A stretch of 64,000 nt of DNA from Xanthocytophaga flava (lineage in GTDB: Bacteria; Bacteroidota; Bacteroidia; Cytophagales; 172606-1), in NCBI GenBank assembly GCA_030068525.1, contig JASJOS010000006.1, positions 248,001-312,000 on the forward strand. The letters are read 5' to 3'. The notes beneath the pieces are model-generated. The model searched no databases and had not been told where the DNA came from. It saw nothing but the letters and a program-made list of their open reading frames with translations. Both the position numbers and the translations under genes were made by a program. Shown one piece after another: positions 52,984 to 60,763 of the stretch (the stretch's first letter is position 1; the number at the start of each line of letters is the position of its first letter).

Positions 52984-53850
52984 TTAAGTTTTAATCAGCA
53001 TCTCATACAATTTTTTCACAGCTTTCTTTTCATAGGCATCTCTGAGAGAAACGATCATGATAGTCCGCCTCATATTTTTTCCATCAATAGGAATACCTAC
53101 AACATCGGGATCATTTACACTAGTATCACTCAATATGGTATGCCAATTCCCAGTTTTTACGATTTCAAACAGAGTAGGTATATCATTTATTTCCATACAA
53201 ATATTCGGGGCCAGATTTTTTTGACTGAACGATTCCTCAAAAAATTGTATAGTACTGTAACCACTGAAAGGCAAAGCCAATGGAAGCTCGGCTACTTCAT
53301 TAAGTGATATAGTGGTTTTGTGAGCCAATGATGATTTTTTAGCAGTCACCAGCACCATAGTTGACTTCAAAAGTGTCTGATATTTCAAATGAGCTTCGTC
53401 GGATTTTTCATGGAATGTCAGAACAAAGTCAAAATGATGCGAGTTAAGTTTTTCAAGGAGATCTTTTGTGGTACCAAATACCACCTGGATTTTGATATTT
53501 GGATATTCACTGGCAAACTGTATTAACGTTTTGGCAAATAGAATTCGCATGGAGTAAATTACACCAATAGTGATTTTTCCTGTATTCAGATTTTTTAAAT
53601 CCTGTAAAAGCAATAACCCTTCATTTGCTTTATTTATACTCTGCAATGCATATTCACTAAACAGATTACCAGCTTCAGTGAGTTTAATTCTTTTTCCGAT
53701 ACGGTCAAATAAAGGAACATTTAGTTCATCCTCGAGTTGCTTGATTTGCTGTGACAAGGTACTTTGACTGATATTTAAAGCTTTTGCAGCTTCCGTAAAG
53801 TTTAATAACTCTTTGGCTTTTAAAAAATAGTTGAGCTGTCTTAATTCCAT
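52984..53850 (-). CDS. LysR family transcriptional regulator
   Basis: 288 residues: N-terminal winged helix (1-60; MELRQLNYFLKAKELLNFTE, then ALNISQSTLSQQIKQLED) and a substrate-binding domain of the type 2 periplasmic-binding fold (about 90-288). It is divergent from the exported EthD gene 123 bp away, the usual arrangement for a LysR regulator and its target. A possible LysR T-n11-A site was not fixed. Confidence 0.94.
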   Translation of the reverse strand: MELRQLNYFLKAKELLNFTEAAKALNISQSTLSQQIKQLEDELNVPLFDRIGKRIKLTEAGNLFSEYALQSINKANEGLLLLQDLKNLNTGKITIGVIYSMRILFAKTLIQFASEYPNIKIQVVFGTTKDLLEKLNSHHFDFVLTFHEKSDEAHLKYQTLLKSTMVLVTAKKSSLAHKTTISLNEVAELPLALPFSGYSTIQFFEESFSQKNLAPNICMEINDIPTLFEIVKTGNWHTILSDTSVNDPDVVGIPIDGKNMRRTIMIVSLRDAYEKKAVKKLYEMLIKT

Positions 53851-53973
53851 AGTTCTAAATCGGTTTTTTCGATTGTTTTCATCGAATAATAACGTTTTGC
53901 TAATAAAGGCAATATTTTAATATTTACGTAACAATACTCATATCTACCATTTTACCACTTAAATAAACAACTT

Positions 53974-54381
53974 ATGAAAGTAAAACTAATTGTATCGCTT
54001 CTACTTTTAACTACGTATTTTACTGCCTTTAGCCAAAAAAAGCAGAACATGGCTGTTGTTGAAAAAGGTCTCATTAAAATATCCATCATGTACCCGTATG
54101 CTGAAGGTAAAACTTTTAATATGGAGTATTATGAAACCAAGCACATGCCGATGGTAGCTGGGTTTTTAGGATCAAATCTGATTAAATACACTATTGAAAA
54201 AGGGGTAGCCAGTGGTATTCCTAACCAGCCACTACCTTATATGGCTATTGGTACCTTTTATGTAAAAAGCCTAAGCGACTATCAAGCGGCTATTGGACCG
54301 AATAGAGATGCTATTCGTGCAGATTTTGCAAATTACACCAATATCAGTCCTGTCATTTTGGTAAGTGAGGTGGTAAAATAA
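53974..54381 (+). CDS. Exported EthD-domain protein
   Basis: 135 residues. A signal peptide (about 1-20, LLLLTTYFTAFSQ) is followed by a ferredoxin-like EthD domain: KISIMYPYAEGKTFNMEYYE, then the conserved KHMPMV segment near residue 61 and YMAIGTFYVKSLSDYQAAI. EthD-type dimeric alpha-beta proteins are usually cytoplasmic and small, so export is unusual. It is divergent from the LysR gene, its likely regulator. Confidence 0.87.
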   Translation: MKVKLIVSLLLLTTYFTAFSQKKQNMAVVEKGLIKISIMYPYAEGKTFNMEYYETKHMPMVAGFLGSNLIKYTIEKGVASGIPNQPLPYMAIGTFYVKSLSDYQAAIGPNRDAIRADFANYTNISPVILVSEVVK

Positions 54382-54434
54382 ACATTCATCGTCACTAAAT
54401 GGTAGCACAGCAAAACCGCTGACTGCCGCACTTT

Positions 54435-54467
54435 CAACACAAAACACGCACAGTGTGTTTTGTGTTG
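54435..54467. terminator. Strong hairpin after the EthD gene
   Basis: CAACACAAAACAC (54435-54447) and GTGTTTTGTGTTG (54455-54467) form a perfect 13-bp stem with a 7-base loop, 54 bp after the EthD stop. It lacks a long T-run, so it is a weak terminator or stability hairpin, or possibly a regulator site. Confidence 0.5.
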
Positions 54468-54625
54468 TTACAAGGTATTTACCAAGCCTCCAAAAACATA
54501 CCCCAGAGTACACTTTCCGTAAATGGAATTGAGGAATAAATGTCACTACATACTTTCTCCCCAACAGCACCTTTTAAGCTCTCCCAGAATAATTTGACAA
54601 TTATTCTATTCGCACACAATTGTAG

Positions 54626-54873
54626 CTAAGAACGTTTTTATCTAACTCTACTTTTACTGTTTATCCAGGCAAAAATCTGGAAAAACTTGAGAAGTTGGTA
54701 GGCGGTGTATTTTTTCCAACAGACAATATCTGCTTAATCGTGCAGCTGTCATCGATGTCTCCGATTACTTAGGGCGAAAATTTTGGGTAAATGTTTATGT
54801 GTCTCTTGAAGAAAGACATTACAACAAGCAAAGAAAAGACCCTTTCTTTCTCAAAAGGCTTGCAGGAGGATGA
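54626..54873 (+). pseudogene. Frameshifted gene remnant
   Basis: Two adjacent open pieces in different frames read like protein. The first, from about 54626, gives SNSTFTVYPGKNLEKLEKLV then GGVFFPTDN; the second, 54691-54873, gives SNRQYLLNRAAVIDVSDYLG followed by RKFWVNVYVSLEERHYNKQR and ends at a TGA. There is no good start codon. A frameshift near 54720 would join them. No family was recognised. The rest of the 54382-54964 gap holds only the hairpin above. Confidence 0.35.
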
Positions 54874-54964
54874 GTGTCTGAAATCTGTTATTTTTTGTTG
54901 GATGTGGTTGTCCGGATTCTGACTAGTAAATCGTCTTTATGCAGAAAACTAATTTATCTCTGCT

Positions 54965-55303
54965 ATGAACGAATTCGTATTAATTTTCAGAAGCAATGGT
55001 GATCCACATGCCAATCCATCCTCTGAACAGATTCAGGAAAGGATGAAATGGATGAATACTGTAACCGCTCAAAATAAGCTGGCTGACAGTGGAAAACGAT
55101 TGTTTGGCAGTCATGCCACATTGGTGGAATCCGGAAAGAAGGTGACAGCAGTGGATGATCTGACTACTCATTCTTATGTCAATGGTTATATAGTGGTTAA
55201 AACTGCTACTATTGAAGAGGCCATTGAACTGGCTAAAACCAATCCTATACTGGAAATGGGAGGTAGTATTGAGGTTAGAGCTGTTATACCTCCAGTGAGA
55301 TAG
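54965..55303 (+). CDS. YciI-related (YCII) domain protein
   Basis: 112 residues: EFVLIFRSNG at the front, a helix with QERMKWMNTVTAQNKLADSG, and VVKTATIEEAIELAKTNPIL then GGSIEVRAVIP at the end, the standard YCII/DGPF-type ferredoxin-like fold. Members are small cytoplasmic proteins, some with ECF sigma factor links, that may be lyases or degradative enzymes. It stands alone. Confidence 0.88.
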   Translation: MNEFVLIFRSNGDPHANPSSEQIQERMKWMNTVTAQNKLADSGKRLFGSHATLVESGKKVTAVDDLTTHSYVNGYIVVKTATIEEAIELAKTNPILEMGGSIEVRAVIPPVR

Positions 55304-55409
55304 CTTTTATTCTGTAAGTAATTGTTATTGAGTGGTGTGTAGTAAAGGTTACTTTTAAAAGTATCGTTCATTAACTGAGGATTTATCAGCCACTCTGATC
55401 CTCAATTCT

Positions 55410-55898
55410 ATGAATCATAATCTACTTTTTACAGTATTGTTGGTTGTCTCTCCTATAGTCTCTGCTTTTCTGGCCAGTGTCTTTACCTACAGATACCTGG
55501 CCAGATCTCAAAAGAGAGACTATCTGTATCAACAAAGGTATGTTGCTTACAAGGAACTATCATCTCAACTGATAGGGCTTAGAAAATATTGCCTGGATAA
55601 AATATCAGAAGGCGAGTTAAATACTTTGTATCATTCCTATACACTGGATATGGGTTCTGCTCAATATCAGAATGAAATCGTTCATGTAGTAGAAGCCAAT
55701 GCAATGTTTTTGAGTAATGGTATTCAAACAATAGTACAATCTGTTGTAGACAAACTGTCACTTTTATGTAAAGCAGAAACGGTAATTTTAGGGATAGCTA
55801 ATGAAAACGAAAAGCGAACCTATTATTCGTTTTACCCTATTGTACTCACAGAAATAGAGAAATGTCTGCAGGTTTTATCTGCAGAAACAGAGTTGTGA
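55410..55898 (+). CDS. Hypothetical protein with one N-terminal membrane helix
   Basis: 162 residues: one membrane span (about 6-28, LFTVLLVVSPIVSAFLASVF) then a basic stop-transfer (YRYLARSQKRDYLYQQRY) and a helical cytoplasmic part of about 130 residues. Its start resembles that of other short Bacteroidota proteins of unknown function. It is followed by a terminator, so it is a single-gene unit. Confidence 0.65.
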   Translation: MNHNLLFTVLLVVSPIVSAFLASVFTYRYLARSQKRDYLYQQRYVAYKELSSQLIGLRKYCLDKISEGELNTLYHSYTLDMGSAQYQNEIVHVVEANAMFLSNGIQTIVQSVVDKLSLLCKAETVILGIANENEKRTYYSFYPIVLTEIEKCLQVLSAETEL

Positions 55899-55987
55899 TG
55901 TCTGTAAATCAGAATATTAGGCATTGTTTTTTTGCGAGTGGTACTACCACCTCACTGTGGTAAATTGGTTTCGCTGTAGTTGCGAAT

Positions 55988-56024
55988 AAAACCCTGTATT
56001 CGCTGGATGCAGGGTTTTGCTTTT
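55988..56024 (+). terminator. Intrinsic terminator
   Basis: AAAACCCTG (55988-55996) and CAGGGTTTT (56010-56018) pair, with GCTTTT after. It ends the 55410 gene. Confidence 0.7.
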
Positions 56025-56399
56025 CTACCTTCTTATTCAAAGTCAATTTCGTTGCTCTGTGCTTATTCTGAATATGTCCTTACTGTATTTTCTAAAACTT
56101 ATCTACTAGACTTTCTGATGTGAATTTTATACTACAGATTCACAAGTCGCCCTAAGGTGATTAGTACCATAACAGAATTTGCTACACGTTATAATGCATT
56201 TATATTTCTTAAATCGGTCAGGTAAGATGGTTTTATGATAGCAAAGCCAAATGAAATTTTGTTTTGTGTTGGATTCGTAAAATAGACTTTGTACGATTAC
56301 CACTAATGCCTCATAAAAACGGGAAAAATACCCTTTTATATGAGTATGCAAAGTGGTTACTTTGTTGTGTTAATGTACTATACGTTGTTATATACACAT
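56025..56399. other. Gene-free stretch
   Basis: About 375 bp of AT-rich DNA upstream of the small lipoprotein gene. A minus-strand frame of 74 codons here is judged accidental. Confidence 0.4.
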
Positions 56400-56618
56400 A
56401 TGCACCCAACTATTAAATCATTTATATTTCTTGGGGGATTGGTATTGCTGCTGGCATGTGATGGAAGATTTGCTGACCAACAAATTAATAAAAGCAATTT
56501 ATCTACGCTGACTGACTCTATTAAAGATAAGTTCAGCATACTGCCCAAACAGGATCTAATGGCTAACGCCAAAAATGTATCTGCAAAAGCAAGACCTACT
56601 GTCATGCGACCACGATAA
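56400..56618 (+). CDS. Small lipoprotein, hypothetical
   Basis: 72 residues from ATG 56400, which gives a lipoprotein signal (MHPTIKSFIFLGGLVLLLAC, C20) and a short hydrophilic rest ending in a basic tail. An in-frame ATG at 56340 would bury the signal. No family is recognised. It stands alone. Confidence 0.5.
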   Translation: MHPTIKSFIFLGGLVLLLACDGRFADQQINKSNLSTLTDSIKDKFSILPKQDLMANAKNVSAKARPTVMRPR

Positions 56619-56900
56619 GCCATGCCATAGTTTGTCTGATTACGATTGAGGAAATATTGTTATCAAGTATAGCAAATCCAATCGATTAGTTCCCTATCCT
56701 CCAAGTTTTGCCAGCTCTTTTAATCAGCTTTCACTGTTCTTTCTGATTCAAAGTTTCTGTTTATTGAAACAGATCTACTTTTTCTGGTAGTCATCGCTTT
56801 TGTATTCTATTTTAACGGGTAAATATATTGTAGCTGGTTCTGCATGCTTTGGTTTGTAACCCGGATGCTGTAGAAATCGCAAGTCCTATTGGTACAAAAC

Positions 56901-57017
56901 AAAAATTCTCCGAAAGATGCTTTCGGAGAATTTCAGTAACAAACCACTTACAACCTAAATTCGTATTTTTATATTTTAATCAGACATTATGTCTGAGGAT
57001 ATATCTACTTGACTTAC
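56901..57017 (-). ncRNA. Putative small RNA, copy B
   Basis: The minus-strand counterpart of the RNA at 1273-1391, about 88-90% identical over some 185 bp including the promoter. Its hairpin near the 5' end is TCAGAC/GTCTGA (56980-56996) and its terminator is a perfect 13-bp stem AATTCTCCGAAAG/CTTTCGGAGAATT (56904-56932) followed, on the minus strand, by TTTTTGTTTTG. Compared with copy A, bases differ in the hairpins but pairing is kept; the core ATACGAATTTAGGTTGTAAG and its continuation to the terminator are identical. It sits in the otherwise empty gap 56619-57277. Confidence 0.65.
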
Positions 57018-57021
57018 AATA

Positions 57022-57053
57022 CAAAGATACTACATTCATACCCCTCTTGTAAA
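57022..57053 (-). promoter_or_regulatory. Promoter of small RNA copy B
   Basis: On the minus strand TTTA (57053-57050) and TATCTTTG (57029-57022) are separated by 20 bp, the same boxes as in copy A. Confidence 0.65.
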
Positions 57054-57277
57054 GTCATAATTTACTCATTATCATACATATATACCTTCCTTCTGGATTT
57101 TTGAAGAAAAAAAGGGTTTTACAGGTGTAATACATTGTAATAGAGCTATATAGGACCTTTTAAGGATGCAGATAATTGATTGTTTTTTACAACCGTATAG
57201 TGAGATGTACAAAAAGTTACCAAATATGTACACCAGATTGTACGGGTTTGTAAAGGGAAGCTTAGAAAATGAGAGTT

Positions 57278-57808
57278 TCATTTTTGCTCTGATACTGTAA
57301 CTACCAGCACTTTAGCTGTTACAAGCAGTTGCCCTACATGACGCTGAGTATGTTCGGCTGCATGAAAAAGCAAACCTAGTACTGTAGAGGGAACCTGACC
57401 TCTGCCGACTCCGCGTACTTCCGTAAGGGTATTTTCCTTTGTTGTGCACAATTGATCTAAAGCCATTATTAACTGTGTATCAAAAGCTTGTAATAGTTCT
57501 TGTGTAGTAGTGGAAGGAGTAGGAGACTTGCCTTCCAAAGAAAGCGAATGCAATTGTTGTTCGGTCAGTGCTTGTCCTCTGGCATACGTAAACAATCTGT
57601 CAAGTATTCCTGCCAGATGCTGAAGATGGAATCCAACAGATGCTACACCACCAGGACATTCCCAAAGCAAGGTATCTGGAAAATCTTTTAGATAGGTGTG
57701 TATTTCTTCCTGAGCTTGTAAAAGAGCATGAGCCACAGGTTGAAGTAAAGGAGGTACATCCGGTAGTGGCCCTCTGAGCCAGACTTCCAGCTTTTGTGTA
57801 TTGTTCAT
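57278..57808 (-). CDS. DinB family protein
   Basis: 176 residues of the DinB-like four-helix bundle: SVGFHLQHLAGILDRLFTYA gives the first histidine near residue 64, and LLFHAAEHTQRHVGQLLVTA the C-terminal His-x3-His set. The metal site looks complete. Such proteins are often thiol-dependent transferases or stress-induced proteins. It is the second DinB-like gene in the window, and its sequence is not close to the one at 1532. No operon partner is evident. Confidence 0.88.
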   Translation of the reverse strand: MNNTQKLEVWLRGPLPDVPPLLQPVAHALLQAQEEIHTYLKDFPDTLLWECPGGVASVGFHLQHLAGILDRLFTYARGQALTEQQLHSLSLEGKSPTPSTTTQELLQAFDTQLIMALDQLCTTKENTLTEVRGVGRGQVPSTVLGLLFHAAEHTQRHVGQLLVTAKVLVVTVSEQK

Positions 57809-57884
57809 AAACAGAGATCAACGATAATGGACTAAATTTAGGTATTTCCACTTTATCTGCAATGGATAATTAACCTGCCTTTGA

Positions 57885-58556
57885 TCAGATATTTCCTAAC
57901 CAGTTATGTTTATTAGCGAGTTGAATTGCCTCTACTTTGGAATGGACGTGGAGTTTCTGGTAAATATTCTCTGTGTGTTTGCGTACTGTTTTGGAGCTTA
58001 TAAATAATTTATCACCAATCTGCTGATAGGTAAGTCCTATAGCTATGTGTTCCAGAATTTCCAATTCCCGTTTGGTCAGATCAAAACTTTGCGGTGTCAG
58101 AGTAGTTGAAGTTGATGCCGGAGGGGAAGAGTTTCTGAGCCATTGCAGGGTTTTCTGTGCAATGGAGGGTGACATAGGTACTCCACCTTCTACTACTTGT
58201 TCAATGGCATCTACAATCCGTGCACTTTTTTCATCTTTTAGTAAATAACCCGAAGCACCTGCCCGTATTGCTTCAAATATTTTATCATCGTCTGTAAATA
58301 CAGATAAGATGATAATTTTAATATCAGGAAAATATTTGCGTATCAAGGCAGTTGCTGTAATGCCATCCATTGGCTCCATTTCAATATCCATCAGGATCAC
58401 CTGTGGTAGTTCTGCTATATTTTTTAGCTTTTCAAGTACTTCCCCACCATCATAAGCAGTAAACAAAATCTCTATTTCTTCAAAACATACCAGGTTTTGA
58501 CTAATGGAACGGATCAGATACCTGTTATCATCTACTAATGCTATGCTTGTCCTCAC
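57885..58556 (-). CDS. NarL/FixJ-type response regulator
   Basis: About 223 residues from GTG 58556 (MRTSIALVDDNRYLIRS); a GTG at 58595 would add 13 residues not typical of receivers. The receiver domain (1-125) has DD acidic residues, phospho-aspartate in VILMDIEMEPMDG and lysine in LLKDEKSA. The LuxR-type helix-turn-helix lies at about 155-220, with LTKRELEILEHIAIGLTYQQ and KTVRKHTENIYQKL. It is 89 bp downstream of the 7TM histidine kinase and is its cognate regulator. One of three copies of a shared 18-bp motif lies just upstream. Confidence 0.93.
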   Translation of the reverse strand: MRTSIALVDDNRYLIRSISQNLVCFEEIEILFTAYDGGEVLEKLKNIAELPQVILMDIEMEPMDGITATALIRKYFPDIKIIILSVFTDDDKIFEAIRAGASGYLLKDEKSARIVDAIEQVVEGGVPMSPSIAQKTLQWLRNSSPPASTSTTLTPQSFDLTKRELEILEHIAIGLTYQQIGDKLFISSKTVRKHTENIYQKLHVHSKVEAIQLANKHNWLGNI

Positions 58557-58614
58557 AGGGTAAAAAGTTAATGAAGCTAAATGACAAAAATACACCAGAC
58601 AATAGTAGAATAAA

Positions 58615-58632
58615 ATACGGCATTTATCGTAT
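58615..58632. promoter_or_regulatory. 18-bp motif, copy 1 (candidate regulator site)
   Basis: ATACGGCATTTATCGTAT; its reverse complement, ATACGATAAATGCCGTAT, differs at one base from copies 2 and 3. It is 59 bp upstream of the response regulator start, between the kinase and regulator genes. Confidence 0.6.
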
Positions 58633-58645
58633 TTTATTCGCTTGC

Positions 58646-60595
58646 TTATACGGTCATCGTTACCGAAACGGTAGTTCCTTGGTTAAAAGCAGACTGGAGT
58701 TCAAATCGTGCTCCAATACTTTCTGCACGCTTCTGCATATTTTGTAAGCCAAATTTTTCCTGAGCAACAGCTGATGCGTGTATGGAAAAACCAACACCAT
58801 TGTCACCTATTTGCAAGATAAGCTCATTAGTTGTTGAAATAGAGACATAGATCTGAATAACAGAAGCTTGGGCATGTTTGAGTATGTTATTGAGTGATTC
58901 CTGTACGATACGAAATAGATTTAAGGCATCCCCTGGCTTCAGGAGTGGATTTTTATGCAATAAGAAGGTAAGCTGACAGACAGGTTTTTCATTGTAGCGA
59001 AATCGCTGATTGATATAATATTGTAGCCTTTTTACTAATTCTTCGGCAGTAATACTTTCTTTGTGAACAGCCCACATAGTATCCCTTAACAAATGCATGG
59101 TTTCGCGGGCTTGGTTTCCAACCTCTTCCAGAGAGGGTTTCAGTGAGTCTTTTTCGTGTATATGTTCAGAATGGTGGGCTATATAATCAAGATTGGAGAT
59201 TATGAAGGTAAGCTGTGAGCCTACATTATCATGCAGATCTCTTGCGATTCGCTCTCTTTCTGACTGATACAATGTCTGTATTTCCAATGCCCGAAGTTCT
59301 TCCTGCATTCGTTTGCCTTCTTCTTCCTTACCCTTTAGTATAGCTTCATAAGTACGTTGTTGTTCCTTATTTATTTCATGAAGTAGGTTTTCGTTTTTAT
59401 TCTTATATATTTTAAAGCGATAAATCAACCCCATACATAGTACGAAGACTTTACACACTACAGCAAATGGCAATCCTTCAAAAAAGAGGGTGCTATGACT
59501 GATCATATTATAGCTGAGTAATGTTTGACCAATTCCAATAACGACAAAAGGAAGAATTGCAACCAGATAAAAAAGGGCTGGTTTATACCCTTGTATAATA
59601 CGCCAGATAACCAACAGTACTATACTTAACACGATCAGTATAATTAATGTATTCCCAATTTGTAAGAGCAAATGATTGGAAATATGGTAAAACAGATAAA
59701 AATAAATACTGATCAATAAAGCCAGTGTGGCATACATTGCATAGTGGATAAGTACATATACACGGGGATGGGTTTGTGAGCCAATAGAGAGATATAACTG
59801 GGAGAACTTAAGTAAGGCTGCTACTGTCAGGATAGAAAATAATGGACGAGCTTCGCTACCTGTAAGCCAGTCTGGCCCTATAGGAAAAAAATAACGGACG
59901 ATTCCTTCCATCAGATACATAAGGTACATAAATCCTAGTGTATAAAGAGCAAAGTAAAGATACGTCGGGTCCTGAAATGTCAGATATAAAAATAGGCCGA
60001 ATAAGCTCATAAAGAACATAATACCACCAAACCATCCCCACGCTATCATACGTTGATCATCTGCCTGATAAAATCTTTGTTCATCCCATAAAGTCATAGG
60101 GAGCTTTAGTAATCCTACTTTATTGCTTGCCCGAATATATATGGTGTAGTTAATATTGGCTTGTAATTTCAGCGCAGTTATATAGTTACGATGATTGATA
60201 TGTCGCTTGTCTGATGACAATTGCCAGCCCATAGGTCCCCACTGATCCACCAATTGTGTCTGATCTTTTACCAGAAATAGCTGAAGGTTATCAATATAGG
60301 GAAAGTCTATTTCGAGAATCCATCGCTTGGTGGATGGGCTTCTGACATTGAAACGTGCCCAGTGAACACCTCCTGCCCGTCCAAAATTTGGTACAATAGG
60401 AGAACTTGGAATAAAGGAAGAATCTTTTTCGGTAAGTAGGCTGTTGATAGTAGCTGAACTACAAGCATTTGCACAGATGTAAACATTTTTATTCAGGAAT
60501 ATCTCATCGCTGGTGGGAGAAAGTTCAATATATGATTGCTGGCCATAAATAGAAAACAGGGCAAAGAAGAAGAGAAAAGGTAAATAATGTCTCAT
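58646..60595 (-). CDS. 7TM-type sensor histidine kinase (7TMR-DISM with HisKA_3)
   Basis: 649 residues: signal peptide (about 1-18), a periplasmic 7TMR-DISM extracellular beta domain (about 30-175; GRAGGVHWARFNVRSP, WILEIDFPYIDNLQLFL), seven membrane helices (about 180-390), a coiled-coil of charged helix (about 400-445) and a NarX-type kinase core. The phospho-histidine is H455 in ARDLHDNVGSQLTF, and the ATPase ends with GDNGVGFSI. The DISM module often senses carbohydrate-like ligands. It pairs with the NarL-type regulator, cotranscribed downstream. Confidence 0.93.
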   Translation of the reverse strand: MRHYLPFLFFFALFSIYGQQSYIELSPTSDEIFLNKNVYICANACSSATINSLLTEKDSSFIPSSPIVPNFGRAGGVHWARFNVRSPSTKRWILEIDFPYIDNLQLFLVKDQTQLVDQWGPMGWQLSSDKRHINHRNYITALKLQANINYTIYIRASNKVGLLKLPMTLWDEQRFYQADDQRMIAWGWFGGIMFFMSLFGLFLYLTFQDPTYLYFALYTLGFMYLMYLMEGIVRYFFPIGPDWLTGSEARPLFSILTVAALLKFSQLYLSIGSQTHPRVYVLIHYAMYATLALLISIYFYLFYHISNHLLLQIGNTLIILIVLSIVLLVIWRIIQGYKPALFYLVAILPFVVIGIGQTLLSYNMISHSTLFFEGLPFAVVCKVFVLCMGLIYRFKIYKNKNENLLHEINKEQQRTYEAILKGKEEEGKRMQEELRALEIQTLYQSERERIARDLHDNVGSQLTFIISNLDYIAHHSEHIHEKDSLKPSLEEVGNQARETMHLLRDTMWAVHKESITAEELVKRLQYYINQRFRYNEKPVCQLTFLLHKNPLLKPGDALNLFRIVQESLNNILKHAQASVIQIYVSISTTNELILQIGDNGVGFSIHASAVAQEKFGLQNMQKRAESIGARFELQSAFNQGTTVSVTMTV

Positions 60596-60632
60596 GCACA
60601 GTAAGTTATCTTTGGAGGAGCTTTGCTGAAAA

Positions 60633-60650
60633 ATACGACAAATGCCGTAT
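60633..60650. promoter_or_regulatory. 18-bp motif, copy 2 (candidate regulator site)
   Basis: ATACGACAAATGCCGTAT, a partial palindrome (ATACGaC-AAAT-GcCGTAT). It lies in the divergent gap, 38 bp upstream of the kinase start and 113 bp upstream of the 60764 gene. Confidence 0.65.
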
Positions 60651-60763
60651 TGATATATGTATGGAAACTATATTTTTTTGTAGCAGATCTTCAAATGATC
60701 CCACCACTTACCTGATATAGTCTCTCAAGCAAATTTTAGTCTCTTAACTAACTTCCAATCGTT

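Noticed and set aside
54271-54570. 99-codon minus-strand frame
   Set aside because: Runs through the end of the EthD gene and the strong hairpin; no protein-like pattern. A shadow frame.
56127-56351. 74-codon minus-strand frame
   Set aside because: Overlaps the lead-in of the small lipoprotein and resembles translated noise.
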